Source of the DNA: Paracoccaceae bacterium
Lineage (GTDB): Bacteria > Pseudomonadota > Alphaproteobacteria > Rhodobacterales > Rhodobacteraceae
DNA length: 7,409 bases
Assembly: GCA_009920815.1 (NCBI GenBank)
Contig: RFZH01000115.1
Coordinates: forward strand, 1-7,409
Reading direction: 5' to 3'
Made by a program: the position numbers and the translations under genes. The notes beneath the pieces were generated by a model. That model was not told where the DNA came from and searched no databases. It was given only the letters and a program-made list of their open reading frames with translations. This document shows, piece after piece, positions 6,015 to 7,409 of this stretch. The first letter of the stretch is position 1. Every line of letters starts with the position of its first letter.

Positions 6015-7119
6015 AACAGTACATGTTCCGCTGGGTGATCGCGCGTATGATATCAAAATTGGCCAAGGCATTATCCCTAACGCGGCCAAGCATATCGCAC
6101 CCTTTTTGACGCGATCCAAGGTTGCGATTGTAACGGATGAAAACGTTGCTGCATGTCATTTGCAATCGCTACAAGCGTCCCTCGACGGCGCAGGGATTGC
6201 ACATGATGCATTGATATTGCCTGCAGGTGAGACGACAAAACAATGGGGTCCATTCACGCAAACCGTTGAATGGTTACTGTCCCAAAAAATTGAACGCCGT
6301 GATATTGTCATCGCCCTAGGCGGCGGCGTGATCGGCGACCTGGTCGGCTTTGCAGCGGCCGTATTGCGTCGCGGGGTTCGGTTTATTCAAATGCCAACAT
6401 CTCTTTTGGCACAGGTCGACAGTTCTGTTGGCGGCAAAACGGGCATTAATGCACCGCAGGGAAAAAATCTCATTGGAGCGTTTCATCAGCCGTCCCTTGT
6501 TTTGGCCGATATTGACGCGTTATCGACGCTTACCCCACGTGATTTTTTGGCCGGCTATGGCGAAGTGGTGAAATATGGTCTTTTGGGAAATGCCCCTTTC
6601 TTTGAATGGCTTGAAACCAATGGTCCGGCGCTCGCATCCGGTGACGTCACCACAAGAATCGAAGCCGTGCGTATTTCTTGTCAAATGAAAGCTGACATCG
6701 TTGTGCGCGATGAGACAGAGCAGGGGGAACGCGCGCTGTTAAATCTAGGCCATACTTTTTGCCATGCGCTTGAGTCTGCGACAGGATACAGTGACCGATT
6801 GTATCACGGCGAAGGTGTGGCAATCGGCTGTGCCTTGGCGTTTGAATTGTCAGCGCGCTTGGGCCTGTGTTCCCAAGAAGACCCCAGCCGCGTCCGCGCG
6901 CATTTGCGTGAAATGGGCATGAAAGTTGACATCACAGATATCAAAGGCGACATCTGCAGCCCAGAGAGCTTGGTTGACCTAATGGGCCAAGACAAAAAGG
7001 TCATCGACGGTCAGCTGAGATTCATTTTGGCCAAGGGTATTGGCGCGGCTTTTGTTACCGGCGATGTCCCAAAAACCGAAGTCCTAAAGGTCATTCGCCA
7101 TTCAATGGGGCACGCTTAG
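6007..7119 (+). CDS. aroB: 3-dehydroquinate synthase
   Basis: NAD-dependent, metal-requiring cytoplasmic enzyme that cyclises DAHP to 3-dehydroquinate, step two of the shikimate pathway. From ATG 6007 it has 370 residues, normal for bacterial AroB. The NAD-binding region shows ALGGGVIGDLVGF (103-115), followed by MPTSLLAQVDSSVGGKTGIN (129-148) and the K/N-rich GKNLIGAFHQP (152-162). The three expected zinc ligands are E186 (GYGEVVKYG), H249 (LNLGHTFCHALE) and H267 (YHGEGVAIG). R234 in VVRDETE and K189 in EVVKYG are the usual substrate contacts. No key residue is missing. The start overlaps the aroK stop in the sequence ATGGTTGA, and GAGG gives it its own ribosome site. The convergent gene on the right ends only 10 bp beyond its TAG stop, so any terminator must lie inside that neighbour. 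Confidence 0.95.
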   Translation: MVETVHVPLGDRAYDIKIGQGIIPNAAKHIAPFLTRSKVAIVTDENVAACHLQSLQASLDGAGIAHDALILPAGETTKQWGPFTQTVEWLLSQKIERRDIVIALGGGVIGDLVGFAAAVLRRGVRFIQMPTSLLAQVDSSVGGKTGINAPQGKNLIGAFHQPSLVLADIDALSTLTPRDFLAGYGEVVKYGLLGNAPFFEWLETNGPALASGDVTTRIEAVRISCQMKADIVVRDETEQGERALLNLGHTFCHALESATGYSDRLYHGEGVAIGCALAFELSARLGLCSQEDPSRVRAHLREMGMKVDITDIKGDICSPESLVDLMGQDKKVIDGQLRFILAKGIGAAFVTGDVPKTEVLKVIRHSMGHA

Positions 7120-7129
7120 GACGTCAAAA

Positions 7130-7409
7130 TCATGACCATAAGGACAGGCGCCCCTTAGGCAAGCTGGACAAACGGCGATAGGCGTCTGATGCTATTTCAG
7201 AATTTGATATCTGAGATTGTTTTTCAATATCAAAAGCATAGGGCGGGTATTTAATGCGACCACTTGCTTGAATTACCCCAATTGCCTTTGTCTTTCCGCC
7301 AAATGCATCCCTTAGTGGCAAAATTGCGAGTTTGCCCGAAAGATTTTGATCCGTCCCAATGCCATCTGCGACGATATTAAAAACCAGTGGAAATGATGTG
7401 GTCCATAAC
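7130..7409 (-). CDS. Partial protein, possibly a PAS_5-type domain protein (C-terminal part)
   Basis: The frame is open from the right edge to TGA 7132-7130, giving about 92 residues; the start lies outside the window, so an in-frame TTG at 7321 is not a true start. The fragment reads LWTTSFPLVFNIVADGIGTD at its visible beginning, then LAILPLRDAFGGKTKAIGVIQ and a basic tail ending SLPKGRLSLWS. The segment LPLRDAFG followed by a hydrophobic strand and an R-x-x-x-PP-x-x-F pattern resembles the end of the short PAS-like (PAS_5) proteins common in alphaproteobacteria, whose roles are mostly uncharacterised. This is recognition by pattern only and could be wrong. It is convergent with aroB, with a 10-bp gap. 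Confidence 0.5.
   Translation of the reverse strand, partial: LWTTSFPLVFNIVADGIGTDQNLSGKLAILPLRDAFGGKTKAIGVIQASGRIKYPPYAFDIEKQSQISNSEIASDAYRRLSSLPKGRLSLWS

Overview
This window looks like a chromosomal housekeeping region from an alphaproteobacterium of the Rhodobacterales (Roseobacter-like). The evidence is the protein style: a GcvT-domain FAD oxidoreductase tail with the wording typical of roseobacter dimethylglycine/sarcosine dehydrogenase-like proteins, and a XerD, aroK and aroB neighbourhood of the kind that group carries. By eye the base composition is moderate, lower than in many members of the order. I see no tRNA, rRNA, CRISPR array, insertion sequence or phage gene.

Layout from left to right: (1) the 3' end of a GcvT-domain oxidoreductase gene on the + strand (to 596). 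(2) A 172-bp gap between convergent genes (597-768), filled by a long interrupted palindrome and three short hairpins. (3) A complete CorB/CorC-like (DUF21, CBS pair, CorC_HlyC) membrane protein on the - strand. (4) A divergently transcribed metallophosphoesterase on the + strand that appears to have lost an internal block in frame, including its GNxE metal motif. (5) A - strand operon read right to left: a 49-residue single-pass membrane protein (5348-5199), a 508-residue exported protein of unknown function (5209-3683), and the tyrosine recombinase XerD (3686-2757). The three genes overlap by 11 and 4 bp. (6) A short divergent promoter region (5349-5462). (7) The + strand operon aroK-aroB, overlapping by 8 bp. 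(8) The 3' end of a - strand gene running off the right edge, possibly a PAS_5-type protein.

Functionally, AroB (step 2, 3-dehydroquinate formation) and AroK (step 5, shikimate phosphorylation) belong to the shikimate pathway to chorismate and aromatic amino acids. XerD, with XerC, would resolve chromosome dimers at dif. The CorB-like protein is expected to handle Mg2+ or a similar cation at the inner membrane. The exported protein and small membrane protein upstream of xerD have no function I can name, but their overlapping organisation suggests coordinated expression.

I found no convincing new biological system here. The points most worth a second look are the internally deleted metallophosphoesterase, the unlisted 49-residue membrane protein at the head of the xerD operon, the palindrome cluster at 633-758, and a nine-base homopolymer inside the exported protein gene.
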